DNA of 64,000 nt from Flavobacterium psychrolimnae (lineage in GTDB: Bacteria > Bacteroidota > Bacteroidia > Flavobacteriales > Flavobacteriaceae): positions 1 through 64,000 of the forward strand of contig NZ_QNUX01000007.1 in assembly GCF_003312425.1 (NCBI RefSeq), given 5' to 3'. Shown here one piece after another: positions 32,770-41,050 of the stretch. A model generated the notes under the pieces. It saw only the letters and a list, made by a program, of their open reading frames with translations. It was not told the DNA's origin and searched no databases. The position numbers were made by a program, and so were the translations under genes. Within the stretch, counting starts at the first letter, position 1. The number at the start of each line of letters is the position of its first letter.

Positions 32770-34607
32770 ATTGCAAATTTTTTATCTAAATCTTCTACAC
32801 GCATGGTGATGAAAGTGGGTTTATGAAATGGAGATACATTGGGATCTTTACAGGCAAAAAGCCCGTTGACCAAGTTCTCCTGTTCTTTTTCTGTGAGGTG
32901 TGTTCCAGTTTTCACGGCTAAACTTTTGGCCATTGATTTGGCAATCGTATCGTTCTGACTGAAACTACTTTCTGGAATTCCGTCCTGCAAATCGCTTAAT
33001 AATTGTTCTAAAACCAGTGAAACTTCGCTCTCAGTTACGTTAACCGGTATTCCGGAAATAACAATATGATCCGTATTATTTTCTTCAAAAATAAATCCGG
33101 TATTTCGTAATGACAATTGCAATTCAGCAATAAGTTCCATTTCGCTTGACGAATAAAACAAGTTCAAAGGAAATAACAATTGCTGACTTGAGGCTTGATG
33201 AACAGTCATATTAACCAAAAACTGTTCGTACAAAACACGTTGATGCGCCCGCTGCTGATCCACAATTACCATTCCTGATTTTATCGAAGAAACAATGTAT
33301 TTCTTATGAATTTGATACGTTTTATGAACAGAATGCTCTACTTCTTCATCATTAAACAAAGACGAAGTTACTTCTTCATTCTCAAAAGTCATCTGTCCTA
33401 TTTCATCCGTATCTTGTTTTAAACCAACATAGAGACTTTCCCAATTAGCAGTTGGTTCCGGTTTTCTGTAACTGGAAAATTGCTTGCTGGGTTTTTCTTC
33501 AGAAAATGGATTGAAGTTTCCATCAACTTGAATTGTAGGCGTTTCTCCAGTTAAATCTTTGTAATGATACGGCGTATCTAAATTAGAATCGCGATCAAAA
33601 TCCAAAACTGGCGCTACATTAAACTGACCCAAACTATGTTTTATAGAAGCTCTTAAAATAGCATACAATGCATGCTCGTCATCAAACTTAATTTCCGTTT
33701 TAGTGGGATGAATGTTGATATCAATGGTATTTGGCGGCACCGTTAAATATAAAAAATAACTCGGCTGAGCGCCATCTTTTAAGATTCCATCATAGGCAGC
33801 CATAACAGCATGATGTAAGTAACCACTTTTTATAAATCGATCATTTACAAAGAAAAATTGTTCACCACGATTCTTTTTGGCAAATTCAGGTTTGCTAACA
33901 AATCCTTGAATGCTCACTATTTCTGTTTCTTCCTGAACTGGTACTAATTTTTCATTGGTTTTACCCGAAAAAATATTTACAATTCGCTGGCGTAAAGTTG
34001 ATGGAGGCAAATTGAACATTTCACTACCATTGTGGTAAAACGTAAAATGAATATTGGAGTGAGCCAAAGCCACACGATGAAACTCATCAATCACATGACG
34101 GTATTCCACGGTATCCGACTTCAAGAAATTGCGTCGCGCCGGAATATTGAAAAATAAATTTTTGACTGCAAATGAAGTACCTTTTGGTAAAACAGCCACC
34201 TCTTGCGACACAAATTTACTCCCTTCAACAATGATATGTGTCCCTAACTCTTCTTGGTCTTGCTTGGTTTTCATTTCTACATGCGCAATCGCAGCTATAG
34301 AAGCTAATGCCTCACCACGAAAGCCTTTCGTGTGCAACGAAAATAAATCTTCAGCTTGACGGATTTTAGAAGTAGCGTGACGTTCAAAACACAAACGTGC
34401 ATCCGTAACGCTCATTCCTAACCCATTGTCAATTACTTGTACCAAGGCTTTTCCGGCATCTTTAATAATTAATTTGATATCTGTTGCCCTTGCATCTACA
34501 GCGTTTTCAAGCAACTCTTTGACTACCGAAGCCGGTCTTTGAACGACTTCTCCAGCAGCAATTTGATTGGCAACATGATCAGGAAGTAATTGAATTATAC
34601 TCGACAT
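32766..34607 (-). CDS. mutL: DNA mismatch repair protein MutL, endonuclease motifs degenerate
   Basis: 613 residues. The N-terminal GHKL ATPase is intact: VANQIAAGEVVQRP, ENAVDARATDI, VIDNGLGM, RHATSKI and KGFRGEALASIAAI. The C-terminal dimerisation domain follows a ~100-residue linker. In endonuclease-type MutL proteins this domain carries DQHAxxExxxxE and a CPHGRP-like motif. Here the first reads DQQRAHQRVLYE (residues 450-461) and the second SPFHKP (592-597), so the usual metal-binding His, Glu and Cys are missing. It therefore looks like a MutL without nicking activity. MutL couples MutS mismatch recognition to strand removal. It heads the operon with the rhomboids. Confidence 0.95.
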   Translation of the reverse strand: MSSIIQLLPDHVANQIAAGEVVQRPASVVKELLENAVDARATDIKLIIKDAGKALVQVIDNGLGMSVTDARLCFERHATSKIRQAEDLFSLHTKGFRGEALASIAAIAHVEMKTKQDQEELGTHIIVEGSKFVSQEVAVLPKGTSFAVKNLFFNIPARRNFLKSDTVEYRHVIDEFHRVALAHSNIHFTFYHNGSEMFNLPPSTLRQRIVNIFSGKTNEKLVPVQEETEIVSIQGFVSKPEFAKKNRGEQFFFVNDRFIKSGYLHHAVMAAYDGILKDGAQPSYFLYLTVPPNTIDINIHPTKTEIKFDDEHALYAILRASIKHSLGQFNVAPVLDFDRDSNLDTPYHYKDLTGETPTIQVDGNFNPFSEEKPSKQFSSYRKPEPTANWESLYVGLKQDTDEIGQMTFENEEVTSSLFNDEEVEHSVHKTYQIHKKYIVSSIKSGMVIVDQQRAHQRVLYEQFLVNMTVHQASSQQLLFPLNLFYSSSEMELIAELQLSLRNTGFIFEENNTDHIVISGIPVNVTESEVSLVLEQLLSDLQDGIPESSFSQNDTIAKSMAKSLAVKTGTHLTEKEQENLVNGLFACKDPNVSPFHKPTFITMRVEDLDKKFAI

Positions 34608-34662
34608 TAAAAAATTCAGATTTAAAGTTTAAGGTTTACAGTTTTTTTTAAACCAAGAGGTA

Positions 34663-34670
34663 CAAATTTA
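34663..34670 (-). promoter_or_regulatory. Candidate -7 promoter box TAAATTTG for mutL
   Basis: On the minus strand TTAAATTTGTAC lies 55 bp before the mutL ATG. Between it and the ATG is a TTTAAAGTTTAAGG-type repeat. The rest of the 34608-35000 gap shows no gene. Confidence 0.42.
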
Positions 34671-34943
34671 AGGAATTTCTATTGGGTTTTATTGTTAATG
34701 TGCTGATAAAAAACAAAAAATCCCTGCCTAAAAAACCTGTGAATGGGGACTTTTTAAAAACCGTTTTCAGCCAGCGTTATCTCGTGCACACTGTAATTCA
34801 AACTATTAACTCCTCATTAATAAATTGTACTCAGTTCTAGATTAAAAAAATAAACTTAAGTAATAAAAAATCTAAATCACTGAAATACAGCACTATAAAG
34901 TGTTAATTATGAAATGTTTTAACAAAATTCTATAATCGCTGTG

Positions 34944-34978
34944 CTTGTTTAAAACTTAAATTTGTTAAAACAAACAAG
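34944..34978 (+). promoter_or_regulatory. Promoter region of DUF892 gene 2: TAAATTTG box flanked by an inverted repeat
   Basis: The -7 box TAAATTTG is at 34957-34964, 36 bp before the ATG. CTTGTTT (34944-34950) and AAACAAG (34972-34978) form a 7-bp inverted repeat enclosing it, a plausible operator. The box and its flanks (TTAAATTTGTT) are shared with the promoter of the first DUF892 gene at 3809, but the flanking inverted repeat is not. Confidence 0.42.
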
Positions 34979-35000
34979 TTAACAATTAAAAAAATTTATT

Positions 35001-35576
35001 ATGAAAGCGACCAACGAAAAAAAAGTAAAAGAAGAAGGAGCCTCTAAAAAAGGAGCTGTAAAAGCAAAACCAGATGCGGCACAAGGCTTAAGAGATTTTT
35101 TTGAGGACGGATTGAAAGATATCTTTTGGGCAGAACATGCGCTGATAAAAGCCTTACCTAAAATGGCAAAAAATGCAACTTCTTCAAAACTAATACATGC
35201 TTTTGAACATCATCTTAAAGAAACTGAAGAACATATTACTCGTTTAGAAAAAGTGTTTGACTCTTTAGGATTAAAAGCAGTAGGAAAAAAATGTGATGCA
35301 ATGGATGGTTTATTAAAGGAAGCCGATGGAATTATGGCAGAAACTGAATTAGGAGTTGTGCGAGATGCAGCTATGATTGCAGCTGCGCAAAAAGTTGAAC
35401 ATTACGAAATAGCAACTTACGGTACTTTAAGAACTTATGCAACAACTTTAGGCGAAAGCAAAGCGGCTACACTGCTTGCTAAAACCCTTGAAGAAGAAAA
35501 GAAGGCAGATGTTACTTTAACAGAAATTGCTATGGCTGACATTAATGTTGAAGCTGCACATGCAGATGAAAAATAG
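35001..35576 (+). CDS. YciE/YciF-type ferritin-like protein (DUF892), second copy
   Basis: 191 residues, with a shorter basic N-terminal tail (about 28 residues) than the copy at 3859-4479. The domain repeats the same motifs: LRDFFEDGLKDIFWAE, HHLKETEEHITRLE, KKCDAMDGL and KVEHYEIATYGTLR. By eye about seven in ten domain residues are identical, so this is a duplication within or close to this lineage. It is monocistronic, with its own promoter-like box and terminator. A stress-related iron-binding role is inferred from the family; neither copy sits next to catalase or Dps genes here. Confidence 0.9.
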   Translation: MKATNEKKVKEEGASKKGAVKAKPDAAQGLRDFFEDGLKDIFWAEHALIKALPKMAKNATSSKLIHAFEHHLKETEEHITRLEKVFDSLGLKAVGKKCDAMDGLLKEADGIMAETELGVVRDAAMIAAAQKVEHYEIATYGTLRTYATTLGESKAATLLAKTLEEEKKADVTLTEIAMADINVEAAHADEK

Positions 35577-35604
35577 TCTTATCAATAACTGATTTGTAGT
35601 TTAT

Positions 35605-35630
35605 AAAAACCTGTTTATTCAGGTTTTTTT
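35605..35630 (+). terminator. Terminator of DUF892 gene 2
   Basis: AAAAACCTG (35605-35613) and CAGGTTTTT (35620-35628) with a T run to 35630. Confidence 0.85.
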
Positions 35631-35680
35631 ATGTGTATATTTAAAATAGTACCTCTTTCGAGTAAAGAACGAAACTGCAT

Positions 35681-35712
35681 AAAAAAAAACCTACTCAAAT
35701 GGAATAGGTTTT
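35681..35712 (-). terminator. Terminator of ribH
   Basis: On the minus strand AAAACCTA...TAGGTTTT is followed by a run of T (the A's at 35681-35689), about 40 bp after the ribH stop. Confidence 0.75.
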
Positions 35713-35749
35713 CGTTTATAATTTAAAAAAATAACAATTAACTATATAT

Positions 35750-36325
35750 TTATTCTTTCAATTCTAAAGGCGTACCCTCTTCAAGTTGAATTGCACCTGC
35801 AGACAATAAATGTTGATTATCTATTTGATGTGACAATGAGGATTGTTGACGAATATAAGCCATTTTTATCGCCGCAATAGCAGCTTCTGTTCCTTTGTTT
35901 CCATGAATTCCTCCACTTCTATCTATTGATTGCTGCATTGTGTTGTCTGTAAGAACACAAAAAATAACCGGAACATCCGTTTGAACATTCAAATCTTTTA
36001 TTCCTTGTGTTACTCCCTCGCATACAAAATCAAAATGTTTCGTTTGACCCTGAATGACACAACCTATAACGATTACGGCATCAACATTTTGAGTTTGCAA
36101 CATCTTTTTAGCACCATAAACAAGCTCAAAACTTCCTGGAACATTCCAACGAATAATTTGCCCAGCCGGAACTTCGTTTTCTAACAGTGTTTTGAACGCA
36201 CCATCAAAAAGACCTTCGGTAATGGTTTCGTTCCACTCTGCAACTACAATTCCGAAACGAAATTTCTTCGCATTAGGAACCGTGTTTTTGTCGTATTCGG
36301 ATAAATTTTTATTTTCGGTAGCCAT
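35750..36325 (-). CDS. ribH: 6,7-dimethyl-8-ribityllumazine synthase
   Basis: 191 residues, longer than the usual ~155 because of N- and C-terminal extensions. Core motifs are RFGIVVAEWNETITEGL (substrate-binding W-N), VPGSFELVYGAKKM, VIVIGCVIQGQTKHFDFVCEGV with the catalytic His, and GVLTDN-like FCVLTDNTMQQSIDR, then GNKGTEAA, which binds phosphate. It makes the riboflavin precursor by condensing a ribityl-aminouracil with a four-carbon phosphate and forms an icosahedral capsid. The other rib genes are not in the window. A TPR gene lies about 110 bp upstream, across an inverted repeat. Confidence 0.96.
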   Translation of the reverse strand: MATENKNLSEYDKNTVPNAKKFRFGIVVAEWNETITEGLFDGAFKTLLENEVPAGQIIRWNVPGSFELVYGAKKMLQTQNVDAVIVIGCVIQGQTKHFDFVCEGVTQGIKDLNVQTDVPVIFCVLTDNTMQQSIDRSGGIHGNKGTEAAIAAIKMAYIRQQSSLSHQIDNQHLLSAGAIQLEEGTPLELKE

Positions 36326-36350
36326 TTGATTTTAGAATTTTGATTTTAAA

Positions 36351-36393
36351 ATTTTGATTTCAGATATTAAAGATAGTATTTTGAAATCAAAAT
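36351..36393. repeat. Intergenic inverted repeat between ribH and the TPR gene
   Basis: ATTTTGATTTC (36351-36361) and GAAATCAAAAT (36383-36393) are perfect 11-bp arms. Partial further copies of the arm (AGAATTTTGATTTT) precede it. Confidence 0.65.
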
Positions 36394-36431
36394 TCTATAA
36401 TCTTAAATCAGCAATCTTATATCATTTTTTA

Positions 36432-37208
36432 CTATTGTGCTAATCCTATCAAAACGTCAACTGAAGCAGCTTCTGGAGTAGCTTCATAATTTTCCTTAAT
36501 ATCTGTGAAGTATTTCAATGCATCCGCTTTATTACCTAAAGCTAGAGCCGTTTTTCCTGCTTTCAATAAGAAACGTGGCGTAGTGAAATCATTTTTATTA
36601 CTACCAGCAGCTTTTACATAATTCTCTAAAGCCTCTTTTGGTTGGTTTTTTTGAGAATAAGCATCGCCTATTGCTCCTTTTGCCAAAGCACTTAAAACAA
36701 TATCATCTGATTTGAACTTGTTTAAATAATCAATCGCTTCTGTATATTTCCCTGTGTTCAAATACGCAATTCCAGCATAATAGTTTGCTAAATTTCCAGC
36801 ATCAGTACCCGAATATTCATCAGCAATTTTCAAGAATCCAAATTTTCCTTCTGAACCATTCAAAGATAACTTATATAATGAGTCACTCGCAACTCCATCA
36901 GTAGCTTTTTGAAAATTTTGTTGTGCAACGAACATTTCATTAGCAGCTTCATCTTCTTTTGGAGCAGCAATAAATCGCTGATACGCTAAATAACCAATAG
37001 TAACTAAAGCGGCAACGGCAACTAATCCAATAATAACTTTTTGATTTTTAGCAACAAAATCCTCAGTTATTGTAGCCGTTTCGTCTAATTTTGAAAAAAC
37101 CTCAGCTGTTGTGCTGTCTTTTTCATCAATGATTACTGCTTCAACTCCTTCTTCTTTTACTTCTTTTTCTTTTGGTGCTTTATATCCTCTTTTATTGTAA
37201 GTAGCCAT
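36432..37208 (-). CDS. Membrane-anchored TPR protein (YfgM-like)
   Basis: 258 residues. A charged cytoplasmic start (about 1-55) is followed by one membrane helix (VIIGLVAVAALVTIGYLAYQ, about 57-76) and TPR repeats over the rest (IADEYSGTDAGNLANYYAG, AIDYLNKFKSDD, ALENYVKAAG, ADALKYFTDI). This layout matches TPR_21/YfgM-like proteins, which in other bacteria assist periplasmic folding or the Sec machinery. In Flavobacteriia it is found upstream of ribH and opposite recF, as here. The specific partner is not known. Confidence 0.85.
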   Translation of the reverse strand: MATYNKRGYKAPKEKEVKEEGVEAVIIDEKDSTTAEVFSKLDETATITEDFVAKNQKVIIGLVAVAALVTIGYLAYQRFIAAPKEDEAANEMFVAQQNFQKATDGVASDSLYKLSLNGSEGKFGFLKIADEYSGTDAGNLANYYAGIAYLNTGKYTEAIDYLNKFKSDDIVLSALAKGAIGDAYSQKNQPKEALENYVKAAGSNKNDFTTPRFLLKAGKTALALGNKADALKYFTDIKENYEATPEAASVDVLIGLAQ

Positions 37209-37440
37209 TTAAATTTAATTTAGTGAGTCGCAAAAATAAAATTTTTATTCAAACCCACACAAAAAATATGCTTTTATATTTAAAAAAAATATCCTACCAG
37301 ATTCTTGGTTTCCAAAGAGAAAATTATTCTGATAGAAAAAACAGAAAAGAGGGTTTTATCGATATTTTTCAATAATTTGCACCCACTTTGAAAAACCTGT
37401 TCAAAAACAGCAAAGTTCTCAATACCAGCAAGCCTTACAC

Positions 37441-38520
37441 ATGTATTTAAAAAAAATTTCACTGTTCAATTATAAGAATTTCTCCGAAGCCAACTTCGAT
37501 TTTGACACTAAAATAAATTGTTTTGTAGGCAAAAACGGAATTGGTAAAACAAATGTGCTGGATGCTATTTATCATTTATCATACGGAAAAAGCTATTTCA
37601 ATCCATTAGCAGTTCAAAATATCAAACATGGCGAAGAGTTTTTTGTAATTGATGCTGAATTTGAAAAGAACGAAAGAACAGAACAAATTGTTTGCAGTCT
37701 TAAAAAAGGCCAGAAAAAAATATTGAAACGCAACGGCAAAGCGTACGATAAATTTTCAGATCATATTGGGTTTATTCCACTGGTGATTATTTCTCCCGCC
37801 GACAGAGATTTGATTGTGGAAGGAAGCGAAACCAGACGAAAATTCATGGACAGCGTAATCTCACAACTGGATTCCCATTATTTGCAGCAACTCATTCAAT
37901 ACCAAAAAGTAATGAGCCAGCGCAATGCTTTACTAAAATATTTTGCATTAAATCATGTTTTTGATACTGACACGCTGTCTATATATAATGAGCAACTGAC
38001 CGGTTTTGGGCAATATATTTTCGAAAAAAGGAAAGAGTTTATAGAACAATTCATTCCTATTTTCAATATTCATCATCAAGCCATAACGGGTTCACAAGAA
38101 ACGGTTCAACTCGTATATCAAAGTCATTTATTCGAAAAAGATTTATTGATCCTTTTGCAGGAAAACATCAACAAAGATCGTGCTTTGCACTATACTAGCG
38201 TGGGAATTCACAAAGACGATTTGGCCTTTGAAATTGACCAACATCCAATAAAGAAATTTGGCTCGCAAGGCCAACAAAAATCGTATTTGATAGCTTTAAA
38301 ACTTGCGCAGTTTGAGTTTCTAAAAAAGCAAAGTGGTGTCAAACCAATTCTGTTATTTGATGATATTTTTGACAAATTGGACGAAAGTCGTGTGTCAAAA
38401 ATAATTGAAATGGTCAACAGCGATACTTTTGGACAGCTTTTCATTTCAGATACCCATCCGGAGCGTACCGAAGTGATTGTAAAATCGACGCATCAAAGCT
38501 ATAAAATTTTCAACTTATAA
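37441..38520 (+). CDS. recF: DNA replication and repair protein RecF
   Basis: 359 residues, the usual size. Walker [10 protein letters not shown] is at about 30-38. [20 protein letters not shown] corresponds to the mid-protein RecF signature. The ABC signature appears as [17 protein letters not shown] near residue 278, and Walker B as [14 protein letters not shown] near 302. It loads RecA at single-strand gaps with RecO and RecR. It starts a long same-strand series of genes (recF, thioredoxin-like, DUF2461, GT4, asnB, murB), divergent from the TPR gene. Confidence 0.96.
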   Translation: MYLKKISLFNYKNFSEANFDFDTKINCFVGKNGIGKTNVLDAIYHLSYGKSYFNPLAVQNIKHGEEFFVIDAEFEKNERTEQIVCSLKKGQKKILKRNGKAYDKFSDHIGFIPLVIISPADRDLIVEGSETRRKFMDSVISQLDSHYLQQLIQYQKVMSQRNALLKYFALNHVFDTDTLSIYNEQLTGFGQYIFEKRKEFIEQFIPIFNIHHQAITGSQETVQLVYQSHLFEKDLLILLQENINKDRALHYTSVGIHKDDLAFEIDQHPIKKFGSQGQQKSYLIALKLAQFEFLKKQSGVKPILLFDDIFDKLDESRVSKIIEMVNSDTFGQLFISDTHPERTEVIVKSTHQSYKIFNL

Positions 38521-38598
38521 CTTTAATTTAGTACTTTATAAGGTATGAAAATTGAAAATTTACCTAATTTAGCGTATTCAAATTTAAATCAAAGAACA

Positions 38599-39297
38599 AT
38601 GAAATTACATCCAATATTCCTCATAATCATATCATTTGTGATCTTTTCCTGTAACGGACAAACTTCAAAAGAAAGCCAAACAATCGATGCAAAAGCTTTT
38701 AGCGAAAAGATCGCTGCAACTCCAAATCCACAAATCCTGGATGTCCGAACATCGGAAGAATTTTCCGCCAATCATCTTGACAGGGCTGTAAATGTAAATT
38801 GGTTAGGAGACAATTTTGTTGCCGGTGCCGAAAAAATGGACAAAACAAAACCTGTTTTCGTGTATTGTAAAAGCGGCGGACGAAGCCAGAGTGCCGTTGA
38901 AAAACTGGAAGAACTTGGGTTTACAAATATTTATCAATTGCAAGGCGGAATATTAAAATGGGATGCTGCAGGTTTGTCTAAACCCGATAACAAAATCACA
39001 GGAATGACCATGCAGGAATACAACAAATTAGTCAACTCAGATAAAAAAGTATTGATTGATTTTTATGCGGAATGGTGTGCGCCCTGCAAAAAAATGAAAC
39101 CGTATCTTTTGAAAATGGAGAAAGAATTAGCAGATAAAGTAACTATTATTCGCCTTGATGCTGACAAAAATAAAACCTTGATGACCGAAATGAAAATCAG
39201 CGAACTTCCTACTTTATTGCTTTATGAAAATGCAGCAGTACAATGGAAACATTCCGGTTTTATAAGCGAAGAGGAATTAAGAAAACAAATACAATAA
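38599..39297 (+). CDS. Lipoprotein with rhodanese and thioredoxin domains
   Basis: 232 residues from ATG 38599; an earlier in-frame ATG at 38545 would put 18 polar residues before the signal peptide and is rejected. Lipobox VIFSC at about 13-17. The rhodanese domain (about 28-125) has the active-site loop VYCKSGGRSQ and DVRTSEEF. The thioredoxin domain (about 128-232) has AEWCAPCKKMKP, with the redox pair CAPC, and a cis-Pro in SELPTLLLY. The fusion would couple sulfur transfer and thiol-disulfide exchange in the envelope; the substrate is unknown. It lies 6 bp upstream of the DUF2461 gene. Confidence 0.9.
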   Translation: MKLHPIFLIIISFVIFSCNGQTSKESQTIDAKAFSEKIAATPNPQILDVRTSEEFSANHLDRAVNVNWLGDNFVAGAEKMDKTKPVFVYCKSGGRSQSAVEKLEELGFTNIYQLQGGILKWDAAGLSKPDNKITGMTMQEYNKLVNSDKKVLIDFYAEWCAPCKKMKPYLLKMEKELADKVTIIRLDADKNKTLMTEMKISELPTLLLYENAAVQWKHSGFISEEELRKQIQ

Positions 39298-39303
39298 CTC
39301 AAG

Positions 39304-39975
39304 ATGCTTTCAAAAGACACATTGCAATTTCTGGATGATTTAAAAGCCAATAATAATCGGGATTGGTTTCTGGAAAACAAAAAAAGACACGAAGCTTTCA
39401 AGAAAGATTACCAACAATTAGTTGCTGATTTACTGGACGCCATGAAACCGATGGATCCATCGCTGGAAATGCTTGAAGTTAAAAATTGCACCTTCAGAAT
39501 CAATCGTGACATTAGGTTTTCTAAAGATAAAACGCCTTACAAATCACACTTGGGAATCTGGCTTTCGTCTGGCGCCAAAGGGCTGAATCGTTCCGGTTAT
39601 TATATTCACTTAGAAAAAGGAGCTAGTTTTATTGCTGGCGGATTGTATTGTCCGGAGTCTGAAGATTTAAAAAAAATGCGTAAAGAAATAGCGTTTTTTT
39701 ATGATGATTTAGAAGCGATCCTTGCGGAAAATGATTTCAAAAGTGAATTTGGCGATTTTGACCGCAATGAAAAAGACACTTTAAAAAATCCACCACGAGG
39801 CTATGACAAAAAACATCCAGCGATTGAATTATTAAAATTAAAAAGCTTTGAAGCCTCTCAAAAAATTGATTTCAGCGCAGCATCCAAAAAAGATTTTGTT
39901 GCCGTTATGAGCCAAAAACTAATTGCGCTAAAACCGCTGAACGATTTCATCAATCGTGCATTAACTTCGGAGTAA
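39304..39975 (+). CDS. DUF2461 family protein
   Basis: 223 residues, soluble. LDDLKANNNRDWFLENKKRHEAF at the start, CTFRINRDIRFSKDKTPYK and PRGYDKKHPAIELLKLK towards the end are the DUF2461 (TIGR02453) signature. The function is unknown. It is tightly packed between the rhodanese-thioredoxin gene and the GT4 gene (gaps of 6 and 5 bp). Confidence 0.92.
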   Translation: MLSKDTLQFLDDLKANNNRDWFLENKKRHEAFKKDYQQLVADLLDAMKPMDPSLEMLEVKNCTFRINRDIRFSKDKTPYKSHLGIWLSSGAKGLNRSGYYIHLEKGASFIAGGLYCPESEDLKKMRKEIAFFYDDLEAILAENDFKSEFGDFDRNEKDTLKNPPRGYDKKHPAIELLKLKSFEASQKIDFSAASKKDFVAVMSQKLIALKPLNDFINRALTSE

Positions 39976-39980
39976 TTCTA

Positions 39981-41048
39981 ATGAAAAAAAAGAAAATACT
40001 TTTTCTTGGCGAATCCTACAGAGCTGATGCCATCACTTGGATGAACGGACTGAAGGAATTTGGTGATTTCGAAATCATTACTTGGGAATTAAAAACACCG
40101 AATACTAGTTTTAAAAACCGAATTTTAAGGGTTTTTGAATTTGAATTAGCCATTTTTAAAATCAGAAAACTAATCCAATTGCAAAAACCTAATATGGTTA
40201 TTGCAGAACGAACCACCAGTTACGGCTTTCTCGCTGCATTATCCGGCGTAAAACCAGTTGCAATAGCACAACAAGGTAGAACGGATTTGTGGCCTGAAAA
40301 ATCTATTTCACTCCCGTTAAAAAAAATAATTCAGCATTATGCTTTCAAAAAAGCAGATTTAATTCATGCTTGGGGACCCGTGATGACTATTTCTATGATG
40401 GAAGCCAAAGTTGACATGAGTAAAGTTTTGGTATTACCAAAGGGAATTGATTTGGTGAAATTTGGCAATCAAAACATTTCAAATCCTAAAAAAATTTCCG
40501 CCATCGTGACGCGTTCTTTACTACCGGAATACAGACATGATATTATTCTAAAATCATTTGCCATTTTAAACCAAAAAGGGATAGATTTCGTACTTACAAT
40601 TATTGGTGACGGAACACAACTTGCTGCATTAAAAGAATTAGCAAAAAAATTAAAAATCGAAAATAAAGTCAATTTTACCGGACGAATTCTAAACACTGCT
40701 TTACCAAAGCTATTACAAGAATCTAACATATATATCAGTATGCCAATAACAGAAGGCGTTTCGGCCTCATTGTTTGAAGCAATGGCTACAAATTGTTATC
40801 CGATTGTTAGTGATATCGCTGGAAATAAAAGCTGGATTGAGCACCGCAAAAACGGTCTATTAATTCCTGTTGATAATTATAAAACACTTGCCGAGGAATT
40901 AATCTGGGCATTTGAGAATAAAGAACATAGAGAAAAAGCAGTTTCTGAAAACAGAAAATTTGTTGTAAAAAATGCAGATTACACTACTAATATGAAAATT
41001 ATTGCCCATAAATACCACGAATTAATTAACACAAATCACTCCAATTAA
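39981..41048 (+). CDS. Glycosyltransferase family 4
   Basis: 355 residues in two Rossmann-like halves. The N-terminal half binds the acceptor (ILFLGESYRADA at the start). The C-terminal half holds ILPKGID/KGIDLVKF, DIILKSFAILNQKG, IIGDGTQLAALKELAKKL, NKVNFTGRI and EGVSASLFEAMA, the E-x7-E motif of GT4 enzymes that binds the nucleotide-sugar. It probably acts on a surface polysaccharide or glycolipid at the inner membrane. It lies 2 bp upstream of asnB, and such pairs often occur in polysaccharide loci, although no larger cluster is present here. Confidence 0.9.
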   Translation: MKKKKILFLGESYRADAITWMNGLKEFGDFEIITWELKTPNTSFKNRILRVFEFELAIFKIRKLIQLQKPNMVIAERTTSYGFLAALSGVKPVAIAQQGRTDLWPEKSISLPLKKIIQHYAFKKADLIHAWGPVMTISMMEAKVDMSKVLVLPKGIDLVKFGNQNISNPKKISAIVTRSLLPEYRHDIILKSFAILNQKGIDFVLTIIGDGTQLAALKELAKKLKIENKVNFTGRILNTALPKLLQESNIYISMPITEGVSASLFEAMATNCYPIVSDIAGNKSWIEHRKNGLLIPVDNYKTLAEELIWAFENKEHREKAVSENRKFVVKNADYTTNMKIIAHKYHELINTNHSN

Positions 41049-41050
41049 TT

